DNA of 64,000 nucleotides, taken from Halomonas sp. GTDB taxonomy: Bacteria > Pseudomonadota > Gammaproteobacteria > Pseudomonadales > Halomonadaceae. The stretch covers positions 62,001-126,000 of the forward strand of contig NZ_JAFWFN010000004.1 of NCBI RefSeq assembly GCF_017515565.1, written 5' to 3'. Shown here one piece after another: positions 8,359-17,668 of the stretch. The position numbers and the translations under genes are program-made. The notes below the pieces were generated by a model that saw nothing but the letters and a program-made list of their open reading frames with translations, did no database searches and was not told where the DNA came from. Numbering within the stretch: the stretch's first letter is position 1; each line of letters starts with the position of its first letter.

Positions 8359-9823
8359 GGAGCATCACCTCCCGAGGGCTGTTGGTGGCGTCCTGGGCCT
8401 GGTTTTCATTAATCAGCACCAGGCGCAGGCGTTCGAGCAGGTTGGCGGCAGAAACTTGCCGATAGTGGGCGCTGCCGCGCACATCCGACATCGGCTGGAA
8501 ATCCTGAGACAGCGCCAGCCGTGCCGCCTGGAAGGCCGCCGATGAGGGCGCTTTGCCTTCAAGCGCCGCTTCGGCCTGGGCCGCACGCTTGGGGATACCG
8601 GCCATGCCGCCAAAGGCGAGGCGCACGTCGCGCAGAACTCCATCCTCCAGGCGCCAGGCGAAGGCCCCGAGCACTGCAGAAATATCGTCCTCACGCCGTT
8701 TGGAAAGCTTCCACACTTTGAGCGTTTCCCCCTCGACGGGGTGGGGCAGGAACAGGGCGCGGATCGCTTCACCCTGCTGCAGGGCGGTACGCTTGTAGTC
8801 GAGGAAAAAGTCGTCCAGCGGCAACTCGCGCTCACCCTTGGGGCCAACCAGGCGCAGACGCGAACCCAAGGCCAGCAGTACCGGTGGGGTGTCGCCGATG
8901 GGTGAGGCATTAGCCACGTTGCCGCCCAGGGTGCCCCGGTTGCGAATCTGGGAGGAGCCTAAGCGGTGTAACAGATGAGCAAAGCCGTCAAAGTGCTCCT
9001 GAAGCAGCGGTTCGATCCGGCTATACGTCACGGCCGCGCCGATCCACCAGCCGCGTCGCCCATCTTCTAGGGTGGTCTCTTCGATTACGTTCAACTCGGC
9101 GACGCGTGTGACATCAATCAGTCGCTCGAAGCGAGCAAGCCGCTGGGTGCTCTCTAGCCACAGGTCGGTGGCCCCGGCAACCAGCCGTGCCTCGGGGTGG
9201 CGCTTCAGGCACTCGGTCAATTCGGCGAGAGTGGTGGGCTGGGCAAAGAGGCTTTCACCCGCGGCCGTGGCTGTTTTCGGCTCAGGGGCGGCGGCGTCCA
9301 TCCACAGCGGGCGATGCTCGGGGTGCTCGTTCATGCTCAGCGCGGCGTCGCGGATCGGGCGGTACCCGGTACAGCGGCACAGATTGCCCCCTAGAGCGGC
9401 TTCAAGGCGCTGCGGCGTCAGCGGTGCCAGGGCCTTGTCTGGCTCCCTACGCTGCTGCTCGTGAAGGGTGAACAGTGACATGACGATGCCCGGGGTGCAG
9501 AAGCCGCACTGGCTGCCATGGCACTTAACCATAGCGGCCTGAGCGGGGTGTAACTGGTTGCCATCGGCGAGGCCATCCACGGTTACCAGGTGGCGTCCAT
9601 TCAATTGATGAGCCGGGGTAATACAGGCATTGGCGCTGTGATAGCGCAGCTCGCCGTCAGGGCCTTTTTCGCCAATGGCAACGGTGCAGGCGCCGCAGTC
9701 ACCTGAGGCGCAACCCTCCTTGGTACCCGTAGCGCCAAGTGTTTCGCGCAGCAGTTCAAGCACGCTGGTCTCGGGGGCTGCCTCGCACTGGCGGGGCTGC
9801 CCGTTGAGCAGGAAGTCGATCAT
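8342..9823 (-). CDS. xdhA: Xanthine dehydrogenase, small subunit (2Fe-2S and FAD)
   Basis: 493 residues from ATG 9823 (MIDFLLNGQPRQ). A ferredoxin-like [2Fe-2S] domain has the Cys set GCASGDCGACTVAI, a second [2Fe-2S] domain has CGFCTPGIVMSL and CRCTGYRPI, and an FAD-binding domain follows (LVAGATDLWLE, GTLGGNVANASPIGD). It passes electrons from the molybdenum site of XdhB to NAD. An upstream in-frame ATG at 9859 would add 12 residues, but homologous proteins begin at the MIDFLLNG-like strand. First gene of the purine operon; a RutR-like site lies 62-77 bp upstream of the start. Confidence 0.93.
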   Translation of the reverse strand: MIDFLLNGQPRQCEAAPETSVLELLRETLGATGTKEGCASGDCGACTVAIGEKGPDGELRYHSANACITPAHQLNGRHLVTVDGLADGNQLHPAQAAMVKCHGSQCGFCTPGIVMSLFTLHEQQRREPDKALAPLTPQRLEAALGGNLCRCTGYRPIRDAALSMNEHPEHRPLWMDAAAPEPKTATAAGESLFAQPTTLAELTECLKRHPEARLVAGATDLWLESTQRLARFERLIDVTRVAELNVIEETTLEDGRRGWWIGAAVTYSRIEPLLQEHFDGFAHLLHRLGSSQIRNRGTLGGNVANASPIGDTPPVLLALGSRLRLVGPKGERELPLDDFFLDYKRTALQQGEAIRALFLPHPVEGETLKVWKLSKRREDDISAVLGAFAWRLEDGVLRDVRLAFGGMAGIPKRAAQAEAALEGKAPSSAAFQAARLALSQDFQPMSDVRGSAHYRQVSAANLLERLRLVLINENQAQDATNSPREVMLHAYAH

Positions 9824-9884
9824 CGCCGTGTCTCTTGTTGATTTTGTTAAGGGAAGCATTTAAAGAAAGCATTTTTGCAATGGT

Positions 9885-9900
9885 TTGACCGATTGGTCAA
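9885..9900 (-). promoter_or_regulatory. RutR-like palindromic operator upstream of xdhA
   Basis: TTGACCGATTGGTCAA is a near-perfect palindrome. On the minus strand it reads TTGACCAATCGGTCAA, matching 13 of 14 defined positions of the RutR consensus I know from E. coli (TTGACCA-nn-TGGTCAA). The same TTGACC could serve as a -35 box with a weak -10 (CAAAAT) 17 bp downstream, so a bound regulator would block the promoter. RutR responds to uracil/thymine and also touches purine catabolism genes in E. coli. No regulator gene is nearby. Confidence 0.6.
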
Positions 9901-10021
9901 TATTTTTCCAGCATGTGCCAGGATGTCGCACTTTGCAAGTTCGAGAACGGTCTTTGTGTGACAGGGTGCAGGCTTTAAAGGCAGCGATTGACGTGCGAGA
10001 CATCATGCAGCGCCAAAGGCT

Positions 10022-10087
10022 TCAGCAGAGGAGCAACAGGAAGCCCAAGAGAGAGTCGAGGAAGGTGTCGAAGGTGCCGCCGAGCAT
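10022..10087 (-). CDS. Possible 21-residue hydrophobic peptide after telA
   Basis: Two bases after the telA stop an ATG opens a short frame, MLGGTFDTFLDSLLGFLLLL plus Cys and TGA. It is hydrophobic enough for one short membrane helix. There is no clear ribosome binding site apart from possible coupling to the telA stop, and a frame this short can arise by chance. Unknown function. Confidence 0.2.
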   Translation of the reverse strand: MLGGTFDTFLDSLLGFLLLLC

Positions 10088-10089
10088 GA

Positions 10090-11301
10090 TTAGCTGGGGG
10101 CACGGCCATCCTGTGGTTGCGACGCGTTACCCTCTTGCAGGCGCTCGATGGAGGCATTGCCCTGTTTGGACAAAGCCGCTAGGCGCTCGATCTGCTCATC
10201 CAGACGGGGCAGGGCTTCCTGACGATAGCTCGAAAGATCATCGATGGCGCCCATCACCTCGCCAAAGGCTTCCTCAAGCACTTGCATATCGAGCATCGCG
10301 CCGGAGGCCCGCTTCTGGATATCAACGCCTTGCTGGCGCAGGGCCTTGGCGGTTCCGCTGATAATTTGCGATGTGGTGGTGTTGAGGGCTTCAATGCGAT
10401 CCAGCACCAGGCGCTGATTAGCAATTGCCATGGCCACGGTTACCGCGACGGTGAGCGCCGAGACGGTGACATTAATGGCCCTGTCCACGCCGCGCATCAA
10501 TTCCCGGTTGTTGCGGATGATGACCTCTAGCGCCAGTATGCCCTGCTGGCTCACCGCCAGCTGCTGCTGGAGGTCGAGGATGCGCTGGCGTAGGGGAAAG
10601 AGCAGCTCCTCCTCAAGGAAGTGGCGCCGCGGATCATCGCCGTCGCGAGCGGCGATTTCGTCGCACAGTCGGCGGTCGATCATACGGCCCAGTGCAACTT
10701 GACGGTTCAACTCGGCAAGGATGTTCGTTAAGGCCTGTTGGTCATCGCTGAGGGTGAGGTTGTCGCGATGGAGCATGTCGCGACCGCTTTCCAACTCCTC
10801 AATGATCGCATCCAGCGCCTGCTGAGCATTCTCAAACTTACGAAAGTAGCGCTGCAGGCGGCTGTCGAGGCCGGGAATGACCGAAAGAATGCGATCCAGC
10901 GTGGTGGGGGCCAAGCGATGTCGGGCGGGGTCCAACCCCTCCATGCGCCCACGTAAATCAGTGAGTGCCTTGGCGACAGGCCCGCCTTCGTCGCCCTGGT
11001 GAGCCAGCTGGCGCAGCGGGGTCTGTAGCATGGCACTGCGGTGGGCGGCCTGCTGCTGAAGTTCAAGGCCCATTTCGTCCACGGCTCGGCGTTGACGAGC
11101 CGCCGATGCCTCGTCACCCTCGGCAAGGATATCTTCGACAAAGTTGTCAGCCATCGCCTCAAGCTCAGGGTCGATGTCACGGTCATCGTAGGCAACCGAA
11201 TCGGCCTGACGCGCGCCTAATTGGCTAGCCCCTAACTGATCGGCTATCTCGTCTACCGGCGGTAGGGAGAGGCGACGTTTGTCATCGGATTGCTGAGCCA
11301 T
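10090..11301 (-). CDS. TelA/YaaN family toxic-anion-resistance protein
   Basis: A ~403-residue soluble, mostly alpha-helical protein of the TelA (PF05816) family, named for plasmid tellurite resistance but also linked to cell envelope stress; its biochemical activity is not established. Recognisable are the helical middle part (LSVIPGLDSRLQRYFRKFENAQ), the RDMLHRDNLTL region, and the conserved block LFPLRQRILDLQQQLAVSQQGILALEVIIRNNRELMRGVDRA (about residues 230-272). ATG 11301 is preferred over TTG 11307 because AGGAG is well placed before it. It follows a membrane protein gene by 90 bp, like the xpaC-yaaN pair of Bacillus. Confidence 0.88.
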   Translation of the reverse strand: MAQQSDDKRRLSLPPVDEIADQLGASQLGARQADSVAYDDRDIDPELEAMADNFVEDILAEGDEASAARQRRAVDEMGLELQQQAAHRSAMLQTPLRQLAHQGDEGGPVAKALTDLRGRMEGLDPARHRLAPTTLDRILSVIPGLDSRLQRYFRKFENAQQALDAIIEELESGRDMLHRDNLTLSDDQQALTNILAELNRQVALGRMIDRRLCDEIAARDGDDPRRHFLEEELLFPLRQRILDLQQQLAVSQQGILALEVIIRNNRELMRGVDRAINVTVSALTVAVTVAMAIANQRLVLDRIEALNTTTSQIISGTAKALRQQGVDIQKRASGAMLDMQVLEEAFGEVMGAIDDLSSYRQEALPRLDEQIERLAALSKQGNASIERLQEGNASQPQDGRAPS

Positions 11302-11391
11302 GGACAACTCCTGGGCTATTAAAAAACGTTTAAATAAAACCGACTAGATAGAACCGACTAGATAAAACATAGCGAAAACCGTGCTGCCAGC

Positions 11392-12333
11392 TTAATCCTT
11401 GCGTGCATAACGATCCGCGCCTTCGACGAAACGGCGTAGATCCTCCAGCGCTTTTTCGGTGGTGACCGACGCCTGGGGGCGAGCTGTCTCAATACGCGCC
11501 ATGGAAACAGCGGTATCGTCGAGCACGGTGAGGGCGGATTCGATACGGGCAGAAAGCTTATTAAGCCGATTTTCAGTCTCCACCAGTAGATCAAGGCGCC
11601 GCACTAGGGCGGCGCGCTCCTCATCGCCTAATCGGTTGCTCTCCCGCTCTAGTCGGCCGCGTACGTAATTGCCGTCAACGCTCACCACGCCTCGCGCTTG
11701 AGACGCCATGGTTGTTAGCGTATCCACCGCGCCGAAACAGACCTGAGTGACCAAGCCTTGCGAGCGCTCGAAGGTCAGCTCACCCGCGTGGAAACGTTCG
11801 CCCAGCACGTCCATCACATGGCGGTAGCGGCTATAGAGGCGGTCTGTGAGGATCGCTAGATCGGGGCGTTGCACATCGAGCAGGCCCTGCTTGGCCCGAC
11901 ACATGGCCAGTACAAGGTCGTCGGCTCCCACGGGTGGCTTTGCCGGATCAAGCACCAACACACCCGCTTCATAGGCGTTGCGCTCCTGCTGAGCACGGCG
12001 CTGATGTGCGTCGGCCTCTCTTTGGGCCTCCTGGCGGCGCACACGGCGGCGGGCCAGCCAGCCGCGCAGCGTTCGCTCAACGGGCAGCGCCACGGGAATG
12101 GCGACAATGCCCGCGAGCCACCCAAACAGGCTAGGGCTGAAACCACCCCACAGGGAGGTCAGCCACAGCAGCATGCTGATAGAGGGAACCACCAGGCAGT
12201 AGCGGGCGATCACTCGGAGGCGGCTGGGAACCGCCATCGGAAGCGCCAGACCAGGGTTAAACAGGCCAACCAGCAGCCAAGGCAGGCAGGTCATAAACAG
12301 GCCATAGGAGAAGCCCTGCAGGAATCCCAACAT
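11392..12333 (-). CDS. Membrane protein with coiled-coil tail, TelA partner (XpaC-like by context)
   Basis: 313 residues. Three hydrophobic segments lie at the N-terminus (about 5-28, 45-68 and 70-85), followed by an Arg/Glu/Gln-rich charged stretch (RRRVRRQEAQREADAHQRRAQ split over about residues 95-120) and a helical C-terminal domain ending in basic residues. I recognise no catalytic motif. Because it precedes telA on the same strand, it may correspond to the XpaC (PF10112) partner seen beside TelA proteins; the primary sequence alone does not prove this. Likely an inner-membrane anchor for a TelA complex. Confidence 0.6.
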   Translation of the reverse strand: MLGFLQGFSYGLFMTCLPWLLVGLFNPGLALPMAVPSRLRVIARYCLVVPSISMLLWLTSLWGGFSPSLFGWLAGIVAIPVALPVERTLRGWLARRRVRRQEAQREADAHQRRAQQERNAYEAGVLVLDPAKPPVGADDLVLAMCRAKQGLLDVQRPDLAILTDRLYSRYRHVMDVLGERFHAGELTFERSQGLVTQVCFGAVDTLTTMASQARGVVSVDGNYVRGRLERESNRLGDEERAALVRRLDLLVETENRLNKLSARIESALTVLDDTAVSMARIETARPQASVTTEKALEDLRRFVEGADRYARKD

Positions 12334-12512
12334 AGATACGGCTATCCTTCAGTCATGGGGCGCAAGCACTGCGTTTAGAATAACTGAGATGGGCCGCTAT
12401 GCACCAGTTGGGCAGTCGATGACCACTTTATTGACGTTTAAGACCACAGTTGAAGCCTCTCTTTTTCGATGTATCAAGCTTACCTTCCCACGCTATGAGC
12501 CGCTTTTTTTGT

Positions 12513-14468
12513 TTAAAGCTCCCGCCAGTGAGTTTGGTTGCGGCCCGCCTCTTTAGCGATATAAAGCCCTTGGTCGGCGCGTTTAATAGCTGGTTTCAGC
12601 GAGGTTTCGTTGGGGTATACGCGTGTTACACCCAATGAGGCGGTATAGCTTAGTGTTCCTACGTTCATATCCTCCGAATCGATATCAACCGGCGTGCTCT
12701 CTACCGAGTAGCGAAGACGCTCCGCTACCTGCATGGCTTGTTCGCAGGTGGTATCAGGCAATAAAACAGCAAACTCCTCGCCACCCATACGGCATAAAAC
12801 ATCACCATCGCGTAACTGAGTGCGCGCAGTAATAGCGAAGGCTTGAAGTACTTTATCGCCCACGTCGTGGCCATGGGTGTCGTTGACGCGCTTGAAATGA
12901 TCTAAGTCAATGGCAATCAGGCTTAGCGGCGCCCCACTTCGCTTCGTGCGGGCTATCTCCATTGCCGCTTGATCTTCTAAAAAACGCCGGTTGCCAAGCC
13001 CTGTGAGCGAGTCTGTCATTGCTTGCTGCTCTAAGCGTGCCTCCAGCTGCTTACGCTCGCTCAAGTCAAAAACGGTAGTACGGGTATATTGAAAGCCGTC
13101 CTGGGTGACCTGGGCTGATGTCAGAATTGCTACGGGTAGCGTAGAGCCATCGCGTCGTATTAGCTCGCACTCTGCCGAGGCTTCCTGCTTCATGTTAAGC
13201 ATTTTCTGAAAAGCAGCATCAAAGGCAGGGCGGGTCTCAGGCGTAATGAAGTCGCGGTAAAAACGAGTACCAATGATCTCGTCGGCGCGATAGCCCAGCC
13301 ATCTAAGTTCAGTGCGATTTATGTTGACGATACAACCTCTGCAATCCAATGAGTGGTAGCCGCAGGGGGCGTTCTCGTAGAGGTCTTGAACGTCGTTGGC
13401 ATAATGCCGCGCTTGCTGCCTTAACTGGCGTAGGCGATGAGTGCTGAGTACCCAGAAGAGGCTAAATGCGATCGCGAGTAGGTACACCAACGTAATAGCG
13501 AGGAGTTGCACGCGGCTTTCCATCACCAAATTTTTCAGGCTTGGTTTTGCCATGATAATTCCGAGCCGCCAGGGTTGTGAGTCAGGATGACTGGTGATCA
13601 TGCCCGCCTGGCTACGGTAGTGGTGCGTACGAATATCATGGGTAAGAAACCATAATAGCTGGTTGTTAATGACGATTTCGCCTCGGTTGCGTAACGCCAT
13701 CCGTTGCCAAACATCTGGCCACTGTTCCGCTAAGGAGTGATTGAAAGAAATAAGCCCTTCGTTAGCATCAGGTAACAAGCTGGTGCCCTGTGCATCTACC
13801 AATAACGCCTGTGGAATGTTCGCCGCAACAAGAGTCCAGTCCAGTGTGAAAAGCAGCACGCCAAGGCGGTCCCCTGAGGCACCGAACACGGGGGTAGCGA
13901 TGTCAATCACGGGGGTTATCACTACGTTGTCGTTGGCGTTTGCTCCGTTGTTTGCATTGGCACCCAAATAGGGTGGCGATACATAAAGATCGCGCTGCTG
14001 CAACACCATCGCTTCTTGAAACGCGTCTGTAGCGCTGTAAGCAACCACTGGGGCGCTGGGGAGTATGGGAACCGCTGCAACGGAAAGCTGCTGGTTACCG
14101 TCGGTATCTATTAAGGCTAATCGGGTATAACGCCCAAAGTGCACCAGGAGGGTGTTGAACAGCTCGTCTAGTTGCTCAGCATCTCGCTGTACTACGTTGC
14201 TTTGTGAGGAAAGAGCCACATTTTGTCGATTGGCCAAAATGCGGCGAAGCAGGGGAAACTCTGCGGTCGCAAGCACCTGGTTGAAGCTTTCGTTCATCTC
14301 GTGGAGAAGGGTCGCGTACTTGGCTTCCAGCAAAGCATCGGCAGCCACGCGCGCTCTTTCCATTCGCGTTTCCAGCTGAGCGCTGAAAATAGGATAGAGC
14401 GTTGCGGTGACCAGAATAATGGGGATGAGCGTGGCCACGACTAATCTGGCCCACAGCGTTTTGAGCAT
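12513..14468 (-). CDS. Membrane-bound diguanylate cyclase: periplasmic sensor, PAS, GGDEF
   Basis: About 651 residues from ATG 14468 (MLKTLWARLVVATLIPIILV); a TTG at 14561 would add 31 residues with no membrane-protein character. Order: transmembrane helix (about 5-25), periplasmic sensor (~30-320, probably Cache-like), second helix (LLAITLVYLLAIAFSLFWVL), PAS domain (YENAPCGYHSLD...NINRTELRWLGYRADEIIG), then GGDEF with an intact GGEEF active site near residue 560. The inhibitory I-site RxxD (RDGD) sits five residues before GGEEF, so product inhibition is expected. Makes cyclic di-GMP from GTP. Divergent from the MHYT-EAL gene. Confidence 0.9.
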   Translation of the reverse strand: MLKTLWARLVVATLIPIILVTATLYPIFSAQLETRMERARVAADALLEAKYATLLHEMNESFNQVLATAEFPLLRRILANRQNVALSSQSNVVQRDAEQLDELFNTLLVHFGRYTRLALIDTDGNQQLSVAAVPILPSAPVVAYSATDAFQEAMVLQQRDLYVSPPYLGANANNGANANDNVVITPVIDIATPVFGASGDRLGVLLFTLDWTLVAANIPQALLVDAQGTSLLPDANEGLISFNHSLAEQWPDVWQRMALRNRGEIVINNQLLWFLTHDIRTHHYRSQAGMITSHPDSQPWRLGIIMAKPSLKNLVMESRVQLLAITLVYLLAIAFSLFWVLSTHRLRQLRQQARHYANDVQDLYENAPCGYHSLDCRGCIVNINRTELRWLGYRADEIIGTRFYRDFITPETRPAFDAAFQKMLNMKQEASAECELIRRDGSTLPVAILTSAQVTQDGFQYTRTTVFDLSERKQLEARLEQQAMTDSLTGLGNRRFLEDQAAMEIARTKRSGAPLSLIAIDLDHFKRVNDTHGHDVGDKVLQAFAITARTQLRDGDVLCRMGGEEFAVLLPDTTCEQAMQVAERLRYSVESTPVDIDSEDMNVGTLSYTASLGVTRVYPNETSLKPAIKRADQGLYIAKEAGRNQTHWREL

Positions 14469-14869
14469 CAGCGTTGTACTCTTACACAAAGTCAGGAACA
14501 GGCAATGTCCCAGGCGGCGCGGGGCGCTGCTAAGGGGCTGGGCGGTAGCTAGCTTTGGCAAGGGTTTTTTATTAAGGGTGGTGGAGTATCAGCTAGAATT
14601 TTCTTAACGTCATCAAGAATAAGCACGTTTGTAATTAATTGCTGATAATGGATAGCGCCGTTGCCTCCATTTAAGCTGCTTTTTTATCGTTAAGTGTATG
14701 TTAATAGGCGTTTCATCGGCGCATACATGGTAGTGTCATTTATCCCTATTTCGACTGAGATGGTGTGAAAGAGGGGGGCGCGATCGACGTTAAAGCCGTT
14801 TATTACGGATGATGAGAGTAATAATGTTGATCTTAACTATTATTAGAAAAATGGGCAGTTTGCTTATTC
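14469..14869. other. Divergent promoter region between two c-di-GMP genes
   Basis: About 400 bp (308 bp if the longer start of the left gene is used). It is clearly more AT-rich than the flanks, with runs such as TTTTTTATCGTTAAG near 14680 and ATTATTAGAAAAATG near 14840. It must hold the promoters of both genes, but I cannot pick convincing -35/-10 pairs or an operator. Confidence 0.4.
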
Positions 14870-17365
14870 ATGCTACTCAATGTGTTGTCTGACCCCGGGG
14901 CGCTAAATGCCATTCAGGGCAAGCACGATATTCCGCTTGTCTTTATTTCATGGCTAGTCGCATTGGCGGCGTCTTATGCGGGCTTAGATACCATCAAGTT
15001 GGTACGTAAGGTGAACCAACCGCTATGGCGTAGCCTGTGGCTTCTTGCGGGAGCCAGCGCCATGGGGCTAGGGGTTTGGAGCATGCACTTCATCGGCATG
15101 CACGCCTATCAGCTTGATTTTCACGTCACCCATGCACCTGTTGCCACCCTGCTTTCCATCCTCCCGGCTATTTTAGGCAGCCTGAGTGCTATGGTGGTGC
15201 TTTCTCGTCCGGGGCCTTCCCATCACGCTTTATTGTTGGCGGGGGTGGGGTTGGGGGCAGGTATTGGGGCGATGCATTACAGCGGCATGGCCGCGATGCG
15301 TATGCCTGCCGAGCTGTATTACTCCTTAAATCTCTTACTAATATCGTTACTTGTTGCGGTTGTTTTGGGTGTGGCGAGCGTCTATGTATATAGGCTTTGC
15401 CAGCAAGAGTGGGGTATCCAGCGTTCAAGGCGCTGCGCCTTCATCGCCGCGCTTTGTGTCTCCATCGCCGTGAGTGGCATGCATTATGTAGCCATGCAAG
15501 CTGCCTGGTTTGTACCGGATGCTAGCGTTTTGATGCTACCTATGGACCCGCACTCCCTGTGGCTTATTTATCTTATTGGCGTGGTGGGAGTATTAACCGC
15601 ACTGCTCACCCTAGTGGCAACCGGGGTTCAGCGCCGCCTGCATGCCAGCCAGCGCCATGAATATATGACGCAAACGCGGTTGTTAGAGGTCATTTCTGCC
15701 CTGCAAGATAGTGTTGTTTTGCTCGATAATCGGGCACGCGTCCGTTTGTGTAACGCAGCATTTGAGCGGCTGGTGGGTATGGATGCTGGCCAGTTGGTAG
15801 GTGCATCAATTGCGCATCTTAACTGCGCCCAAGATAGTCAAATACTGAACATAGATATTCGCCAAGCGCTTGAGAAACACGGCGAATGGAGCGGGATGAT
15901 AAACGCGTTGCGGGCCAATGGTGCAGCGTTCCCAGCTTGGTTAAGCGTTACTTGCGTGAACTACGCTGACAGCGATGACCGTGATTATGTCGCGCTTCTT
16001 AGCGACCGCTCAGAAGAGCATCAGGCCGAGCAGCGCATCCGCTATCTTGCCTATCACGACATACTAACAGAGCTACCCAATCGGCTAGCCTTGCAAGCGC
16101 TAATCGCAGACGTTAGCAGCGCTGAACTGTCGGGTCACAAACGCGCATTTTTGGCCCTGTTGGATATTGACCGATTCAAACTGCTAAATGACAGCTTAGG
16201 CCAAGACATTGGCGATGAGTTGCTGCGTCAATTGAGCAGGCGACTTCAGCATTGGGTGGAAATCGGGTTATACGCAGCACGGTTAGATGGTAATGAGTTC
16301 GCCTTGTTGGGTGCGGTTTCAGCCACCGATGAAGCTAGCGCCCAGAGCGACGTCTACTCTCTAATGGAAAAAGTACTGGCCTCGCTGAGCGCAGACTACG
16401 ATCTCCAGGGCCATACCTACCCTTGTAAGCTTAATGTGGGGGTGCTGATTTTTAACCCCTTTACACGTGAAGGCAGCGCGCCCCTGTTTAAGCGTGCGGA
16501 CCTTGCGCTATTGGTAGCGAAACGGCTTCGTGATGGTCAGCCCCAGTTCTTTAGAGCAGAGCAGGAACGAGAACTTGAAGAGCGCCTGATGATGGAGCGT
16601 GAGCTACGTATCGCGATTGACCATGATGAGTTATGCCTGTACCTACAGTCCCAGGTGAACGATAAGCACGAGGTCATAGGGGCCGAGGCCCTGCTGCGGT
16701 GGCACCACCCAAAGCGTGGCATGCTTTCACCTGGTCATTTTATCGCGTTGGCCGAGGAGACGGGACTGATCCTGCCGCTAGGGGAGTGGGTGCTGAGGGA
16801 GGGCTGCCGCTTGCTAGGTGAATGGTGTCAAGACACGCAGCTTCAGCATTTGAAACTCTCATTGAATGTTAGCGTGCGCCAATTCCAGCAGCCCGACTTT
16901 ACCGATCAGGTGTTATCCATCATCGAACAGTACGGTGCGCCACCGGCACGGTTAACGCTGGAGCTAACCGAGTCGCTACTGCTCATCGACCCAGAGGGAA
17001 CGATCAATAAAATGCAGCAGCTACAGCGCATGGGCATCAGCTTTGCATTAGATGATTTTGGCACGGGGTACTCGTCGCTCTCTTATTTGAAGCTCTTACC
17101 GCTGGATACGCTGAAAATCGATATCGCTTTTGTTAGGGATTTAACCCTTAACATGCAGGCGAAGCCGATTGCTGGGACGATAATCACTCTGGCAGAAAGC
17201 CTGGGGCTTGGCGTAATTGCAGAAGGAGTAGAAACAGAAGACCAGCGCTTGGTACTCGCTAACTTGGGGTGTGGTGTTTATCAGGGTTTCCTGTTTGGCC
17301 GCCCCTCACCTGTGGATGCTTTTACAAACACGTTAAAGCGCCAGTTAACCCGCTCCTTAGAGTAG
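14870..17365 (+). CDS. MHYT-PAS-GGDEF(degenerate)-EAL protein, likely c-di-GMP phosphodiesterase
   Basis: 831 residues. Seven N-terminal membrane segments form an MHYT sensor with three repeats (MHFIGMHAY, MHYSGMAAM, MHYVAMQAA), proposed in the family to bind copper and sense O2, CO or NO. A PAS domain follows (about 265-385), then a GGDEF domain whose active site has decayed to DGNEF, so no cyclase activity is expected. The EAL domain keeps its key residues: GAEALLRW, LNVSVRQFQ, ELTESLL, DDFGTGYSSLSYL, EGVETEDQ and QGFLFGRP. It therefore probably hydrolyses c-di-GMP. Start has no strong Shine-Dalgarno. Confidence 0.9.
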   Translation: MLLNVLSDPGALNAIQGKHDIPLVFISWLVALAASYAGLDTIKLVRKVNQPLWRSLWLLAGASAMGLGVWSMHFIGMHAYQLDFHVTHAPVATLLSILPAILGSLSAMVVLSRPGPSHHALLLAGVGLGAGIGAMHYSGMAAMRMPAELYYSLNLLLISLLVAVVLGVASVYVYRLCQQEWGIQRSRRCAFIAALCVSIAVSGMHYVAMQAAWFVPDASVLMLPMDPHSLWLIYLIGVVGVLTALLTLVATGVQRRLHASQRHEYMTQTRLLEVISALQDSVVLLDNRARVRLCNAAFERLVGMDAGQLVGASIAHLNCAQDSQILNIDIRQALEKHGEWSGMINALRANGAAFPAWLSVTCVNYADSDDRDYVALLSDRSEEHQAEQRIRYLAYHDILTELPNRLALQALIADVSSAELSGHKRAFLALLDIDRFKLLNDSLGQDIGDELLRQLSRRLQHWVEIGLYAARLDGNEFALLGAVSATDEASAQSDVYSLMEKVLASLSADYDLQGHTYPCKLNVGVLIFNPFTREGSAPLFKRADLALLVAKRLRDGQPQFFRAEQERELEERLMMERELRIAIDHDELCLYLQSQVNDKHEVIGAEALLRWHHPKRGMLSPGHFIALAEETGLILPLGEWVLREGCRLLGEWCQDTQLQHLKLSLNVSVRQFQQPDFTDQVLSIIEQYGAPPARLTLELTESLLLIDPEGTINKMQQLQRMGISFALDDFGTGYSSLSYLKLLPLDTLKIDIAFVRDLTLNMQAKPIAGTIITLAESLGLGVIAEGVETEDQRLVLANLGCGVYQGFLFGRPSPVDAFTNTLKRQLTRSLE

Positions 17366-17668
17366 CGTGGCTCTCGCTTATCTGCTAATGGGCAGGTTTA
17401 GTGTGCGAAAATCGAAAGTGGGCTCCCTTTGGTGAGTAGTCGACCTGGGTATACCCGCTGCCCGTCGAGAATCACCGTCGCCAAGAAGTTGTCGAATTAC
17501 CAGTGAGAGAGTCGGCACGCGCAAAAAGCTATGTGAGGCATGGGTGCAAGCATTTGTTACCTTGCCTATGCGCACAGGGTTGGGTGAGGTTGTGTTGTAG
17601 GCCCCTTGAATCTCTTGTGTATTCAGCGCACGCATCGCCGGCGTTGCTAAGTCTCAGCCCCCAATCTG
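17366..17668. other. Intergenic stretch without a recognisable gene
   Basis: About 300 bp. Several frames stay open on the minus strand for 60-85 codons, but none has a start with a ribosome binding site, a known motif or plausible composition. It could be debris of a lost gene next to the mobile scar to its right. Confidence 0.4.

Noticed and set aside
9901-10089. Possible gene in the xdhA-telA gap on the plus strand
   Set aside because: The long plus-strand frame runs through telA in the wrong orientation and has no plausible product.
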